A stretch of 64,000 nucleotides of DNA from Niebla homalea (taxonomy: Eukaryota; Ascomycota; Lecanoromycetes; Lecanorales; Ramalinaceae). Numbering within the stretch: position 1 is the first letter of the stretch; each line of letters begins with the position of its first letter. Of this stretch, positions 10,560-24,479 are shown in pieces. The position numbers were made by a program, and so were the translations under genes. The stretch is from assembly GCA_019925105.1 (NCBI GenBank), contig JAHGAU010000018.1, positions 496,001 to 560,000 on the forward strand, read 5' to 3'. The notes beneath the pieces are model-generated. The model worked only from the letters and a program-made list of their open reading frames with translations, did no database searches and was not told the DNA's origin.

Positions 10560-13500
10560 AATTTAAATTTACGCAAATAATAATTAACGTTAAAATATAC
10601 TTATAAACGGTAAGTAAAAACCTTCTTAAATAATAATATTACTATTCATAAGAATCTATGAAGGACTTTATTTAATTTTAGGGCTTTATTTTTTTTTAAT
10701 TTATTAATCGTTTTAATTATTATATTTTATATTATTATTTTATTTATTAATACGGGATTAAAGTATATAACGTTATTAATATTATTTAGGTTAATTTCTG
10801 GCGGAGGGGGGAAAAATATTCCTTTAAGGGCCTTAATCTTACCGTTAAAGGTATTAATTAATATATTATCGGGTTTCTTAAGAAATAAAAATTTAAAAAT
10901 AATTTTTAATTTCTTATTTTATTCTTTATTATACTTCGTTAACTTTTAAATATTATAAAGTAAAACTGTTAAGTTATATACCGTAAATTAATAATATATT
11001 TACTTAACCTTCTTAATAATTTTCTTTTTTTCCTTTTAAATAACCTTTAATTAATTAAGTATCTTTTAATTCTTATACTTAAAAGTTTACTTTATTAGTT
11101 TTTTTATTTTTACGGTTAGAATTATATATTTTTTATTTTAGTAAGTTTTAACTTTTTAAAAGGATTTTATTATTAAGACTATCTTATTAATTATTTTATT
11201 TAATATTTTTATTATTTACTTTATAAAAAGGTCGATCCGGTTTTTATTTTTTAACTAAGGGAAGTCCGTGAACTATATTATCGTTTCCTCTACTTTGTTA
11301 TAAACCTTTATTATTTTAACCGTTTTTTATACTTTCCTTACCGGTAATAATAAGGTTATATTAACGGTTTAATCTAAGGTTATTTATATTAATATATAAT
11401 TTAAGCTATATTTTAAGTTTGTTTATTATTTATATATTATAACCGCGCTAATAACCTTTTTTATATTAAAAATTAAATTAATTATCGTTTTAAATTTATA
11501 ATTTTTTTATGTAATAATTCTTTATAATATTAATAATAAAAAATTAATTTAAATAGTAATTATTAATAAATCGTTTAATTTAACGTAATTTATCGTATAC
11601 CCTTCTTTATTTTATATATAATAATATAGGTTAAAATCTTTAAGTAATATATATTTATTTAAAGTAATTAAGATTTCTTTAAGTAATAATATTATAAATA
11701 ATCCCTTTTTATTAACCGGTAACGGGTTATACGCGTTATAAATATTAAAGTCGCCCTTTAAGTTTTTTTCCTTTATAATACGGAGTATATAAAGGTTTTT
11801 ACCGTAATAAGTAATATCTTAATTATTTACGTTAAGTTGCTTATTTATAAAAAAGTATATTTTAATTATCTTATCCCCCTTAAAGGTTAAATAGAACCCT
11901 TCCCCCGGGTTAATAAATAAATATATATACGGATTATATAATAATTTCTATATTATTATAATATTAATATTTTTAACTTCTTTAAGTTTAAATATTAATA
12001 TTATTACTTTAATTCCTTTATTATAAATATTATATTATATTATTTTTAAAAGCATTAATATATTATATATTAACCTTTATAAAAACTCCCTTATTTATAT
12101 CCGTTTAAATTACAGACTTCTTATTAAACTTAAACGTTTTTTAGCTTAATATTTTCCCGGTTATTATTAAAAACGTAAAACAACCGGCCCTTAAGGTTAA
12201 AATTATAAAAAGTTTCTTTTATTTTATTTTATCCGTTATCGTTATTTATTCTTTATTATTTAATTAATTAAACTTACTTTTTAAAGCTATTTTTAATTAA
12301 CCCGTTAAATTAATTCTATATATATTATATCGTTAAGTTTTTACGTTTATCTAAGTCTTTTTACGTTTAATTTCTTTGGTTCTTATTATATATTTAAAAT
12401 CCTATATTAAATATTTTTCTTTATTATATATAACAGATTAAAATACGTTTTTTATAAGTTTTTTGATTATTAACTCTATATATTTATAAATATTATAACT
12501 TTTAACGTAAATTATATATTTTATAATATTAAAGTACTTTATAATAATATATTTATAATCTTAATATTTAAAATATTAATAAATATTTACGGTTTTATTT
12601 TGTAATTAAATTATTTTAAGTAATTCCCCTTTAATAATTTTTTTATTTAAAATATTATTATATATTTTTATTAATATTATATTTAATATAATAATAAAAT
12701 ATTTCTTTACGTATTTTAAGGAATTAAATTTTTTTATTATTAAAGGAAGCTTATAATTAATGATTTTAAACTTTAAATAAAAAATTATATTCTCCTTTTT
12801 ATATTTTTTAACGTAGTTTTTTTTTTCGGTTTTTATAAAACGTAATAAATATATTTTATTTATTATAACGGTAAATAATTACCTTAAAACTTTAATTAAT
12901 TTATATTCTTTTTGATTAATTTAAACTTTAAACCTTTTTAAGTTTTCTTTCGCTTTTAACGATATTATATTAAGAAGAATATTTTTATTTTATAATTTAT
13001 ATATTATTATAATTTATTTTATTAATAATTCCGTTATTATTTTTAAAGCCTTTATTAATTATAACGGGTTTATTTCCGTAATTATATTCCTTTCTTTATT
13101 ATTAAATAAGCGGACTATTATTATCCTCGTTTTCCTTAATATAATTATTTTCTTTTCCGTTATCCTTTTATTCTTTATCGCGGGTATTTTTTTTTATTAT
13201 TTTTATTATTTAATTTTCTTTCGCTTAAAGGGTTATCACTTTTATATTTTTATTTTATACCCTTAATTTTAAATTATTATTTTTATCCTTTATTAACGTT
13301 TTTATTCTTACCTTTTAAGAATTCTATAAACGCTCCGTTTTCTTTAATTTTATTTTTATTTTTATATAGAAATCCTTTATACTTTTTAATTTAATCTATA
13401 ATATTAATTAAATCTTTAACGTAATATTCTTTTATTTTACTGTAAGAAGTCCTTTTAAGGCTTTTATTATTTCCCTTACCGTCCTTTTACCTTTATTTAT

Positions 13501-13983
13501 TAAACGACGTATTATTTCTATTTTTTATTTTTAATCCCTTAAAATTTTATCTTCCTTATTAGCTTTATTTCCCTTTTATATATCCTTAATAATATTTTTA
13601 TTGCGGTCTTCCCGCCTTTTCTTTCCGCTTATATCCTTCGCTATTACTACCGTATTGGCCTTTTTACCCCCTTATTTATCTATTATCTCCGTATTATTAT
13701 TATGCGTTTTATACGTTTTAATACACGTATTTTATTAACCTTAATTTCCTTATTTATTTTAAGCATTATCCGGCTTATTATTTTTATATTACTCGTACGC
13801 GTTATTGCCGTTTTTATTAATATAGGTTATTTACCCGTTTACCACCTTATTCTGAACCATTACGTTACTTCTATTTATCGCATTTAATATACTTCTTTTA
13901 TTGTTATTAAAGCTATATATATACGTATCGTTTTAGACCTCTAAGGTCCCTTTGTTCGTCGCCATTCTCAGACGTAACTTATT
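10560..13983 (-). mobile_element. Tad1-like LINE, copy B, lacking its 3' (RT) half
   Basis: Colinear with 17053-20447 of copy C over about 3.4 kb. The 5' end at the right has the ORF1 start region: the reverse complement of 13950-13966 begins ATGGCGACGAACAAAGG, the counterpart of ATGGCGATGAACAACGG in copy C, and about 15 bp of leader lies beyond it. The left end stops in the pre-RT linker, so RT and RNase H are missing. That is unusual, because LINE insertions normally lose the 5' end. Flanks TATTAATATTAA and TATCAATATTAA may be target duplications. All frames are broken by RIP stops. Confidence 0.75.
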
Positions 13984-14684
13984 ATTATCAATATTAATAT
14001 AAAAATTAATTATTTAAAGTTTTTTTAAAATTTTTATTATAAATTAAAATATTATTTATGTATATTTAAACGAAACTATTTAAATATAAAAAACAATATT
14101 ATTAGTAAAATATTATTGAATTATTAATAGAATAAAAAAAGTATGTTTTTATATATATTAGTTTTCATATTAATAATAAAACTTATTAAAGTTTTATTTT
14201 TAAATTTTATATATAAAAAATTAAAAATTATAATGATATTAATCTTTATAAAATATTTAATCTTAATAATTTAAATACAAGCTTTTTTTAAATAGAAATA
14301 TTAAATTTTATTTTTTTAACTTATACGTTAAATTTAGAATAATTCATATAGAATTATTAATTTTTATTTTTTAAATATAAGTAAAATAAATAATATATTA
14401 AAAATTTAATTAAAAATAATTTTGATTTTTTTAATTTTTCAATGAATATTTTTCATTTATTTAAAATTTAAATAATAATTAAAAATATATATAATTCTTA
14501 AATAAGTTTTTAAAATCATTAATAAATTTAATTTTAGAATTAATATTTTAATATAATCAAAAATTAATTATTTTCCTTTATGTAAATATATTTAAAAAGT
14601 TATAATAATTTAATAGTAATTTAAATTTAACTTTTTTATAAACTTTAATTAAAGTTTTATTAATTATATTTTAGGTTTTTATTT
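13984..14684. repeat. Ancient AT-rich repeat, copy 2, second segment
   Basis: Aligns with about 275-937 throughout. Shared ordered landmarks include TATTAATATAAAAATTAATTATTT and TTTATAAAATATTTGATATTAATAA-type blocks. The end reads TATAATAATTTA at about 14601-14612, the uninterrupted target of the foldback element seen at 938-1430. Confidence 0.6.
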
Positions 14685-17600
14685 GATTGATTGATTGATT
14701 TATACTACGGATCTAATTAAGTTAATTCCGGCGTTCCTTAATACTCGGCTATTTAACCTTATTAATAACCGTAAAAAACCCGATATCTATAACGTTAAGA
14801 ATAAAAACCGGTATTTACCCAGTTTCTACTTACGTTTTAAAGGCTAAGAGTATTTACGGCCGTTTGAAAAATAAGAATTTATTTATACGTTTTTTCCAAG
14901 AAAACCTATAATATTATAATTAAATTTATTTAAGGGTTACCTTTAAATTTATTGCTCTTCCGTTATTTTATGGGTTTATTTAATATTAAAATTTTAAAAT
15001 TCCGATTATATTATTAAATATCTTTACCGATATATATATTATTATTACCTTATTTATATAATTTTATTAACCGATATAATATTATTTTTTATATTATTTT
15101 AATATTTATAACCTTTTTAACCCCTTATTAAATATAGTTTTTCCGCCGTTATTTTCTACTTTTAAGTTAATGGTAAGGTTTCTTAATTAAGTTTTCGATT
15201 ACTTCCTTTATTTCCTTAATTAAGTTAAATTATAATAATAAGCCTATAATTATTATAAATTTAACGGCCGCCTTAATACCCTTTTTATTAATAAGTATTT
15301 AGCGATAATTATTAATTTTTACCCTTTTAATTAATCTTAATTTAAGTTCCTTAAATAATAAATAAAAGATTAATATATATATAGCGTTCTATTTTCGTTA
15401 TTTATATTTATAGTTAATATTAATCCGGTTATTAACGTATATAATAAAAAGGAAATAAATTAAGTTATTTTTATTTATCCGGAATTAAATTATTAATATA
15501 TTATTATTTTTCTTTATAATCCTATAATACCGGAAATACTTATTAATAACTTTATTGTTATTTAAAGCCCGATATTATTATTTTTAAGGAATTAATTCTT
15601 TATATTTACGTTAACGCTTTATTTACCTTTTTATAATTTATAAAGTAATTATTATTAACTTTATTTTTACAGCTTTCTTTTTTTCCGTTATTCTTACTTT
15701 AAGTAAGAATTTATATACTTTTATATTAACTTTTTAAATATAAGTTAAATTAATCTCTTTTTTAGCTTATTTTAATTTAACTTTTATAAAAGGGATAAGT
15801 ATTACTTTTCTACGTTTTTTTATTTAAGGCTTTTTATAGTTTTAATAAATACGTTTATTTCTTATTAATATAGTTAAGTTTATATTTTCTTTAAGCTTTA
15901 CTTAAGTAATTATTTAATTTAAAACCAGCTTTATTAATAATATAAAAACCTTAGATTTTAATATTGGAACGGGAGTTACTTTATATACTTTATTTATTAC
16001 TTTTAAATATTGGTTTTAAACCTTTTATAATTACCGGATGGGCTTTTTCCTATATTTAAGTATACCCTTAAATATATATTAAATAATTACCGTATACGTT
16101 ATTATAGGCTTTATAACCGCTTAATAAATAGTTTTAACCTTTTATAAAATAACTTTTTACGTTAACGCCGTAAAATAAATAAGGCCCTTTTCCTATAAAA
16201 TTATTTTCTTTTAAATCTTTCTTATATAATTTTTTTAATCTAGTTTTTTATTAATTTATAAGTTAAATATTTTAATATTAATTTCCGGTTTTACCGTTAT
16301 ATTACTTAAGTTTATTATAGTTATTATATTATATAGCTTCGGGCTTTTTATTATATAAATAAGTTTATACTTATATAAAATGAATTAAGCTTTATATATT
16401 TTTACTTATTATAAGTAAACTTTATAAGCTTATATTAACTTTAAATAGTTTATATAAGTAAATATACTATAAATTAAAAGGTAAATATTATTAATAAAGC
16501 TTTTTATTTAAACCTTTTATTTTAATTTTATTAAGTTTTTAATAAATAAATTATTAAAGAATAAAAATAAGATTAAAAAAATAAATAACCTTTAAGGAAT
16601 CCCTATTATTATAAACTTTATCGTATTTATCTTTTATTTTAAGTTAATTAACGTTACTTAATTACTTAAGAAACTTTCTATTTAATTTATAAAGAAAAAT
16701 AAAACCTTTTTTTTTTTTATAAATTATATAATAATCTTTAATAGTTTATTTTATTAAACGCCTTTATAATATTTAAAAAAAAAAGATTTATAACGTATTT
16801 TTTCCTATAACCTTATATTATATATACGCTATTAATTAAGCCTTTAAAAACCGTTTCCGTTAACCGTTTTCTTTTTATTTTTATTTATTAATTAAAAAGT
16901 AGCCTATATTTTTTTACGTAATTATTTAAAATCTTCATAATTATTATCTTTAAAGCTTTTTTTAACATATAAAGGAATATTATAAGTCTATATAATTTTA
17001 TTTTTAAATAATTTAACTTAACCGGCTTCTTAAGGATAATTATTTTAATCTCCTTAAATTTATAAAAATAATATTTTATATTAAAATAAACTTAAAATAA
17101 ATAAATAAAGACCTTTTTAAATAACGACGTTATTATAAATAAAAACTTATTTAATATATTATTAAGTTTAAAGGCCTTATCCTTCTTCGGTTTATTAATT
17201 ATTTTAATTATTATTTCTTAAGTTATTATCTTATTTATTATTATTAATTTAAGATATACCGTACCGTTAATATCTATTAAATTAACTTTTAATAACGGAG
17301 GAAAAAACGCCTTTTTAAGAGCCTTAATCTTAGTATTAAAGATATTTATTATTATATTATTTAGTCTTTTTAAAAATAAAAACTTAAAAATAAATTTAAA
17401 TTTTTTATTCTATTTTTTACCGTATTTTATTAACTTTTAAATATTATAAGGGGAAACCGCTAAGTTATATATTATAGCCCGGAAATACGTTTATTTAACT
17501 TTCCGGATAATTCTTTCCTTTTTTTTTAAGCTTTTTTATGCCGTTAAAACGTTTTCCGGTTCCTATATTTAATAGTTTATTTTATAGGTATTTTTACCTT

Positions 17601-20447
17601 TATAATCGTTTTTATATATTTTTCGTTTTAATAAGTTTTAATTCTTTAAGACGGTTTTATTATTAAGACTATAACGTTAATTACTTTATTTAAAACCTTT
17701 ATTATTTGCTTTATAAAATGGTTAATTTATCCCTTATTATTAAACCCGGGGAGCTCCGTTAATTAAAATATTATTTTTATTGCCTTTATAAATATTTTAA
17801 TTTCCTTAATTATCTTTTATACTCGTTTAAACGGTAAAAACGGAGTCGTATTAACGGATTAATTTAAAATTATTTATATTAAGACGTAATCTGAACCGTA
17901 TTTTAAGTTTTCTTAAGGTCTATATATTATAATTAAGTTAATAATATTTTCTAAATTAAATATTAAGTTAATTATAATTTTAAGTTTATAACTTTCTTAT
18001 AAAATAGTTTTTTTAATATTAATAATATAAAATTAAACTATATAATAATTATTAATAATTTTTTAAATTTAATATAATTAATTATATAACCATCCTTATT
18101 CTATTAAACGTAATAAAGATTAAAATCCTTTATTAAAAAGTACTTATTAAGTACGGTTATAATATCCTTAAGTAGCGGGATTATAAAAGGTTTTTTCTTA
18201 TTAACCGGTAACGGATTATATATATTATAAATATTTAAATTATTTTTATTATCCCCTTTTTATATAATCCGGAATATATATAAATTCTTTCCGTAATAAA
18301 TAACGTTTTAATTATTTATATTTAACCTTTTATTAATAAAGAAATACGTTTACGTTATTTTATTACCTTTAAAGGTTAAATAAAAATTATCTCCCGGGTT
18401 AATTAAAAAGTAAATATACGGATTATACGGTAACTTTTATATTATTATAATATTAATATTTTTTATTTCCTTAAATTTAAATATTAATATTATAATTTTA
18501 ATTATTTTTTTATATACGTTATATTATATTATCCTTAAAAGTATAAGTATATTAAATATTGACGTTTATCGGGTTTTTTTTATTAACTTTTATTTATATA
18601 AATAATCTTTTTTTAAGGTTAAATATTATTTATTTTAATTTTCTCATTACGATAATAATCCCGGTTAAGTAGTCGGCCTTAAAGGTTAATATTATTATAA
18701 ATTTCCTTTTCTTTATATTATTGGTTATTACGTTTTATTTTTCCTTATTTAATAAACTTTATTTATATTTTAAAACCGTTTTTAATTATTTTACCGGTTT
18801 AAATTTATATAAGTTATAACGTTAAACCTTAATTATTATCTTAATCTTTTTACGTTAAATCTCCTTTATTCTTACCGTATACCGGAAGTTTTATATTAAG
18901 TAACTATTATTATTATATATTACGTATTTTAACACGTTTTTTACTAAGCTTTTTATTATTAAGTTAACGTATTTATATATATTATATTTTTCGGTATATA
19001 TTATGTACTTTATATTATTAAGGTACCTTATAATAATATACCCATACCTTTAATATTTAAAATATTAATAAATATCCGTTATTTAATTTTAAGGTTTTAT
19101 TAATTTAAGGGACTTATTTTTTATTACCTTTTTATTAAAAATATTATCGTATATCCTTATTAACGTTATACTTAAAATAATTATAAAGTATCTTTTTATA
19201 TAATTAAAAACATTTAACCTTTTTATTATAAAAAGGAAATTATAATTAACGATCTTTAACTTAAAGTAAAAAACCGTATTCTTTTTTTTTATCCACTTTA
19301 AAGTAATTTCCTTTTTTTTCCCTATAAATTTTATTAAGTATATTCCGTTTATTATAATAATAAAAAATTACCTTAATATTTTTATTATTTTATACCCCTT
19401 TTTACTAACTTATCCCTTTAATTTCTTTAACCTCTTTTTCGTTTTTAATAAGGTTATATTAAGGAAAATATCCTTATTTTATAATTTATATATTATAATA
19501 ATTTGCTCCGTTAATAATTCTTCCGTTACCTTAAATGTTTTTATTAATTATAACGGATCTATTTTTATTATTATATTCCTTTTTTTTTTACTTAATAATC
19601 GTATAATTATTATCCTTATTTTCCTTAATACCGTTACTTTCTTCCCCGCTTTTATTTCTTTTATTATTAACGCTGGCGCCGTTTTTATAACTTTTATTAT
19701 TTAACTTATTCCCGTTTTTTTCTTTAAAGCCTTTTTTATTATTTTTTCATTTTATATATATCCTTTTTATTTCTTTTCGCCTTTATCCGTTAACGCTTTT
19801 ATTGCCGTCCCTTAAGCTTTACGTAGCCTCTTTAATTTTTTTTAATTTTTCCCCGTATTTACGTAAAAGTTTTTTACTTTTTATAATCCGATTTATAGTA
19901 TTAACCAGGTCTTTAATGTAATATCTTTCTATATAATTATAAAAAAGCCTTTTAACGTCCTTATTGTTTCCTCTTTTTTTACTTTTCCCTTATATATTTA
20001 ATAATTATTTCTTTTCATAGTTTATTCTTATTTATTTAAAATCTCCTTATTTTTATTTAATTCTTTTTTAATTTATATATACTTAATAAAACCTTTTACG
20101 CCTCCGTTTACCTTTTATCCGTCCCCGTATATTATCTTCGTCCTTTCCGCTTTTTATTTATTATCCTTTATAATAATACCTTTATACGTTATATATATCT
20201 TTTTATATATATCTTATTAACTATAGGTTCTTTATTTAATTTAAGGCCTTTTTATCTCATATTTATTACGTTATTTATATAATTTATTACCGTTTTTATT
20301 AACTTAAACCGTTTACCCTTCCTCCCTTTTTACCTTTATTATTATTCCGCTTCCGCTTATCGTATTTAAAATATTATCCTTATTATTACTTAAGCTATAT
20401 ACGTATATATCGTTTCTGACCTCTGGGGTCCCGTTGTTCATCGCCAT
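14685..20447 (-). mobile_element. Tad1-like LINE, copy C, near full length, RIP-mutated
   Basis: 5763 bp, minus strand, bounded by a perfect 12-bp target-site duplication AGGTTTTTATTT (14673-14684 and 20448-20459). The 5' end coincides with an ATG: the reverse complement from 20447 reads ATGGCGATGAACAACGG. The 3' end, on the left, has the tail (AATC)n. Domain order on the minus strand: ORF1 region (about 20447-18700), AP-endonuclease-like exo/endo/phosphatase domain with a GDFNLHH-type box (read as KDFNLYYV) near 18105-18160, pre-RT linker with FFPP near 17300, RT with GIP-stop near 16590 and FINN (from FVDD) near 16481-16500, then RNase H region to about 14900. No intact frame remains. Confidence 0.9.
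17330..18450 (-). pseudogene. LINE endonuclease domain remnant (copy C)
   Basis: The minus-strand reading of 18105-18260 gives IYNPLPVNKKKPF followed by LLKDIITVLNKYF and then DFNLYYV. This matches the late core of Tad1/I-type AP endonucleases, in which a YNP motif precedes GDFNLHH. The Gly is lost and His-His reads Tyr-Tyr, as expected from C-to-T changes. Downstream, near 17300, comes the KALKKAFFPP linker typical of the segment between endonuclease and RT. Functional activity is excluded by stops. Confidence 0.75.
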
Positions 20448-20459
20448 AGGTTTTTATTT

Positions 20460-21290
20460 TTTATTTTTATTTCTAAGTTTATAAATTTAATTATTAAAAT
20501 ACTAAAAATATAAAGTTTTTTTTATTTTCAATAAATATTTAAAATAAAATAATTTCAATTCAAAAAATATTAAAAAAAAAAATTTTTTTTTAATAAATTC
20601 TATAAAAAAAGAATTTTTAAAAGTTTGTTTTTCCGTTTTTTTAATTTTTTAAATCGTTTATTATAATAATAAGGCTTTAATATAAAATTAAATTTAATTC
20701 TTACTTTCTTAAATCTCAAATTATTGTTTTTAATATATAAAGTAAAAAGTACTAATTAAAAACAATATGAAATATTACATAACAATATTATTAATATTAA
20801 AAATTTCTTTTATTTAAAATAAATCATTAATTTAATGAAAAGAAAACCAAAAAAATTAAAAATATCAAATAATAAATGATTCAAATAGTTTATTAAAATA
20901 AATAAAATTACTTATTATTTATACTAATTTAAAATATAAAGCTTCCCAAAAATAATTTAATAAAAACCTAAATTAATAAATAATAAACGAGGTATTTATT
21001 AAGTACTTAAAACTGCTTTTATTATTAAATGAATAGCCTTAATAATGATATAAGTTATATTATTTCCGAAATCATTAACCGTTTCTGATTTTTAAATATT
21101 ATATTAATTAAAAAGAAATTATATAAAAATATGTAAGTTAAATATTAATAAAAGTATAATTGATAACCCTTATATTAATAACTGCTTAATTAATTTGAGT
21201 TTAATTATTCATTAAATTTATCAATTTTAATGTTAATAACTTTTTTATTTTAACCGTATTTATAATAAAATTAGTTAATTTTTTATTTAT
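20460..21290. repeat. Ancient AT-rich repeat, copy 2, third segment
   Basis: Aligns with about 1735-2520. Clear shared blocks are AATTCAAAAAATATTAAA, CCAAAAATAATTTAATA (or TTCATA) followed by TAAATTAATAAATAATAAA, and AATGATATA followed by TATATTATTTCC. It resumes directly after the right target duplication of LINE C, which shows the LINE was inserted into this older repeat. Confidence 0.65.
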
Positions 21291-23860
21291 TTTTTAATAT
21301 TAGTTTTTTATTCAAAAACTTATTATTATTATATAATTTAAATAATAATAACAATAATAGTAAAGCCCGAGATAATATTAGCTTTTTATTTTAGTATTAT
21401 AATTATTATAAAAGTTTCCTCAATAATCTTAATAACTATAATTAATATATTTATAATTTTCTAAATTAGAACCGTTTTTTATATTTTATTTTGGTGTATT
21501 ATTATTAAGTTATTAAAATTAATTATATATTTTTTAAACAAAAACTTGATGATAAAATTAAAAGTTAAATATAATAATGTTTTTTACATATAAAATCATT
21601 TTATTAGCGATATCATTATAACTATAATTATCTTAATAATAAAAAATTTTAATTAAATAAAAAATAATATTTAAAAAACCGGTAAAAAAAACTATTATCG
21701 CGTTAATTAAAATACATTGGTATTTATAGCGGGCTTTATTTATACGGTTTTAATTTCTATAAATACCGGTTAAATAAATAAATAAATTATTAATAATAAA
21801 ATAAAACCTTTTTAATCCTATTTGATACTTTTTTATTAGAAATATTATATATAAATATTATTTTATTTACGTTTTAATAATAATAATCTTAATTTATATT
21901 TAAACGGTTTATAATTATTATTGCTTAATGTTTATATTTAATTTTATTTTATTTTTTTTTTTATTATTGTGATGTTTTTTGGGGTAATAATATTTTTTAT
22001 ATTTTTAAAATAAGTTTTTTTAATAGATTCCATTTTTAAAAACTTTTTCAAAAACATTATAATGTTATTAACATAAAATGTCAATTTTAATTTTTAATTC
22101 TTCAATATATATAATAACGTTTTTATCTTATCTAATAAAATTTAAATCATTTTATTATAATTTCATATTTATTAATTTTAATTTATAAATCTTCATTTTA
22201 CTAATGATTTTAATATTAAATTAAATCATATTTTTAATAGACTTAACTTTTTAATTCTATTTTATATAAAAAATATATAAAATTCTTAAAATTATAATTA
22301 AATTTATTTTAATTTAACATTTAAAATAAATTATATTAATAATTTTTCATTCGTTTTTAATTATTAAAATAATTTTAATTTTAATACTAAAAATTGTAAA
22401 TAAATATTAAGAAATTTTTAATATAAACTTTATAAAAAGTATTCCGTTTTTATATTAAAGTATATTAAATATAAAAACTATTATTCAAAAAATATATTTA
22501 ATTAAATTAAAATATTAAAACTCAAAAATTCTTTTTTTAAAATCTTATTTTATATTAAAAAGTTAGATAATTAAGTATTTTTAAAAATAGTTGAACAAAT
22601 GTTACGAAAAGTATTATTATTTAATAAATTGATTAAATTAAAAAAGATTATAAGATTAACTTTATTATTAGAATTAAAATTAAAATTATTATAAATTTAA
22701 AATATTATAAATAGTATCGAAAATAAAATATTTTAATTATTAGATATATAACGTTTAATAAATAGTAAAGAATATTAGTTTTAACTTGAATTTAAAAAAA
22801 ATAATTATTTAAAATAATTACTAAATAAATAAATATAATATTAAGTATTCTTATAATAAAACATAACTCAAAATATAAGTTTAATGAAAATATATTAATT
22901 AAAAAAATAATTATAAAGAATAAAAGTATAAGTAAGTTTATAAATAAACTTTATTTAATCGATCGCTAAACCGCTAACCGTATATAATTAATAAACGTAT
23001 TACGCAAACCGAAAAACCCCCAATTAAATACCAAATCAGGAACCACCAGTCCGTATACGGCAAGCATATTAATACGGTCCCAATATATCCTTTTCATAAT
23101 ACTTCGGTTTAAACAGCTTTAGAAAAAATTATTTATTAAATCTTATAATAAATAAAATCTTAAAAACTTCAAAATCGAATATATCTATTTACGTTAATTA
23201 TTATTAACGAGTTTAAATATTTTAAAAAATATTGTTTTTACGTATTTTTTATATGAATTCGATAAATTGATGACTTTATTAATATTGTTATTATTAATAT
23301 CATTTTCAAAACTTAGTAATTTACCAGGAATATCGCTAATTATCGGGGTAAATTTATAAAACGGGGTTTTTTTAATATTTTATTTATTAAATACATTAAT
23401 AAAAATAACTTACTACTCCCGGATATATTAAGTTTATCGATTAATAATAGTTTAACTTTATTACTGAAACTTTAAAGTTTATTAGTTAACTTATTGATAT
23501 TTTAAAATCGTATAAGCCGCTAAAACTAAAACTATTAAATAAGTTATTATTAATAAACGGATTTAAAGAGTTATAAATAATAAACGAGTTATTAATAATA
23601 TAAATCCTAGTCAACATATATCTTTTTATTGTTATTGAGAAACATTTTGATTAAATTTCAAGGTTAAAATATACATAAATCAAAAATAAACCAGTATTCA
23701 AAATTTATTACGGATTTAAAGTAAAATTTTAATAAACTGATCTATAGATATATATCAATTCTTTTATTATTTATATATATATATATATAAGTTCTTACCC
23801 GATTTTAATATATACGTAAGTTAGGTTTTAACGTTTATAATATTGAATCCGATTAATATA
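21291..23860. other. AT-rich sequence, nothing recognised
   Basis: No open frames or recognisable domain. Slightly GC-richer patches occur near 21690-21790 and 22960-23110 (the latter with CCAAATCAGGAACCACCAGTCC). They may be edges of unresolved transposon fragments. Confidence 0.5.
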
Positions 23861-24000
23861 ATAAAGAGAAATAACGTGAACCTAATAAGGATCCCAATAT
23901 CCGATACCCTCAACCCAATACGGTAACGAGGTAGGGCTTAGGGCATGGTTCTCGTCCACGTCGCAACACCTTTCAACATACCGAGTACCTTCTTAGATAG

Positions 24001-24466
24001 TCAGTCAGGATGAGCCATACTATTCTTACACCATACACTATGACCCCCACACCGAGAGTTTCCATTTGCATCTTTCAAAACACCCGGCGCTACCACGCAA
24101 TCGATTGGTGAACCAAGGCATGGGACACTCTCTGTGTGCCACCATCTATCTATCACCCTCGATCTCCTACCTACCCCGACGGTGATCCTTCCATACTTGT
24201 ACGGTAAGTTGTATGGCTCATTGGGCAAGACCAATTCGGTGTTCACTTCACACCCCTTAACAAGTCTAGTAAAGTGCGCCAATAGATGACTCCCTGGATG
24301 CACCTGGCGAGAAGTAAGATAGCTATCATCACCACGAGGCAAGCAGGCGAGGACAGCCTGAAAAATGGTATCGAAGGTGAGGGAATACGTGAGTGTCACA
24401 GCTTTTTGACCAAGTCGTCTCTTTGGCCAAGCAGCCTTTTTGATTTGCTCAAAGAGTCTGTTGAAC
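24001..24466 (-). CDS. Possible terminal exon of an unidentified protein
   Basis: Minus-strand open frame of about 154 codons ending at TGA. There is no ATG at its start; an in-frame stop precedes it. A plausible splice acceptor (ATAAAACAG) ends at 24467, with TTGAC/GCTGATG branch-like sequences just upstream, so I read it as a last exon. The residues look like ordinary protein: an amphipathic start (NRLFEQIKKAAWPKRR), then VLACLPRGDDSYL, LLAHFTRLVKGCEVNTELVL and PNEPYNLPYKYGRI. The last 60 residues, after a GTAGGTAGG site near 24180, look less protein-like and could be intron or 3' UTR. A GTAAGT donor lies near 24696 on the same strand. I do not recognise the family. Confidence 0.35.
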
Positions 24467-24479
24467 CTGTTTTATGAGC

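Noticed and set aside
13702..13887. 61-codon hydrophobic plus-strand frame
   Set aside because: Antisense reading of the minus-sense LINE copy B, Ile/Leu-rich as expected of AT-rich DNA.
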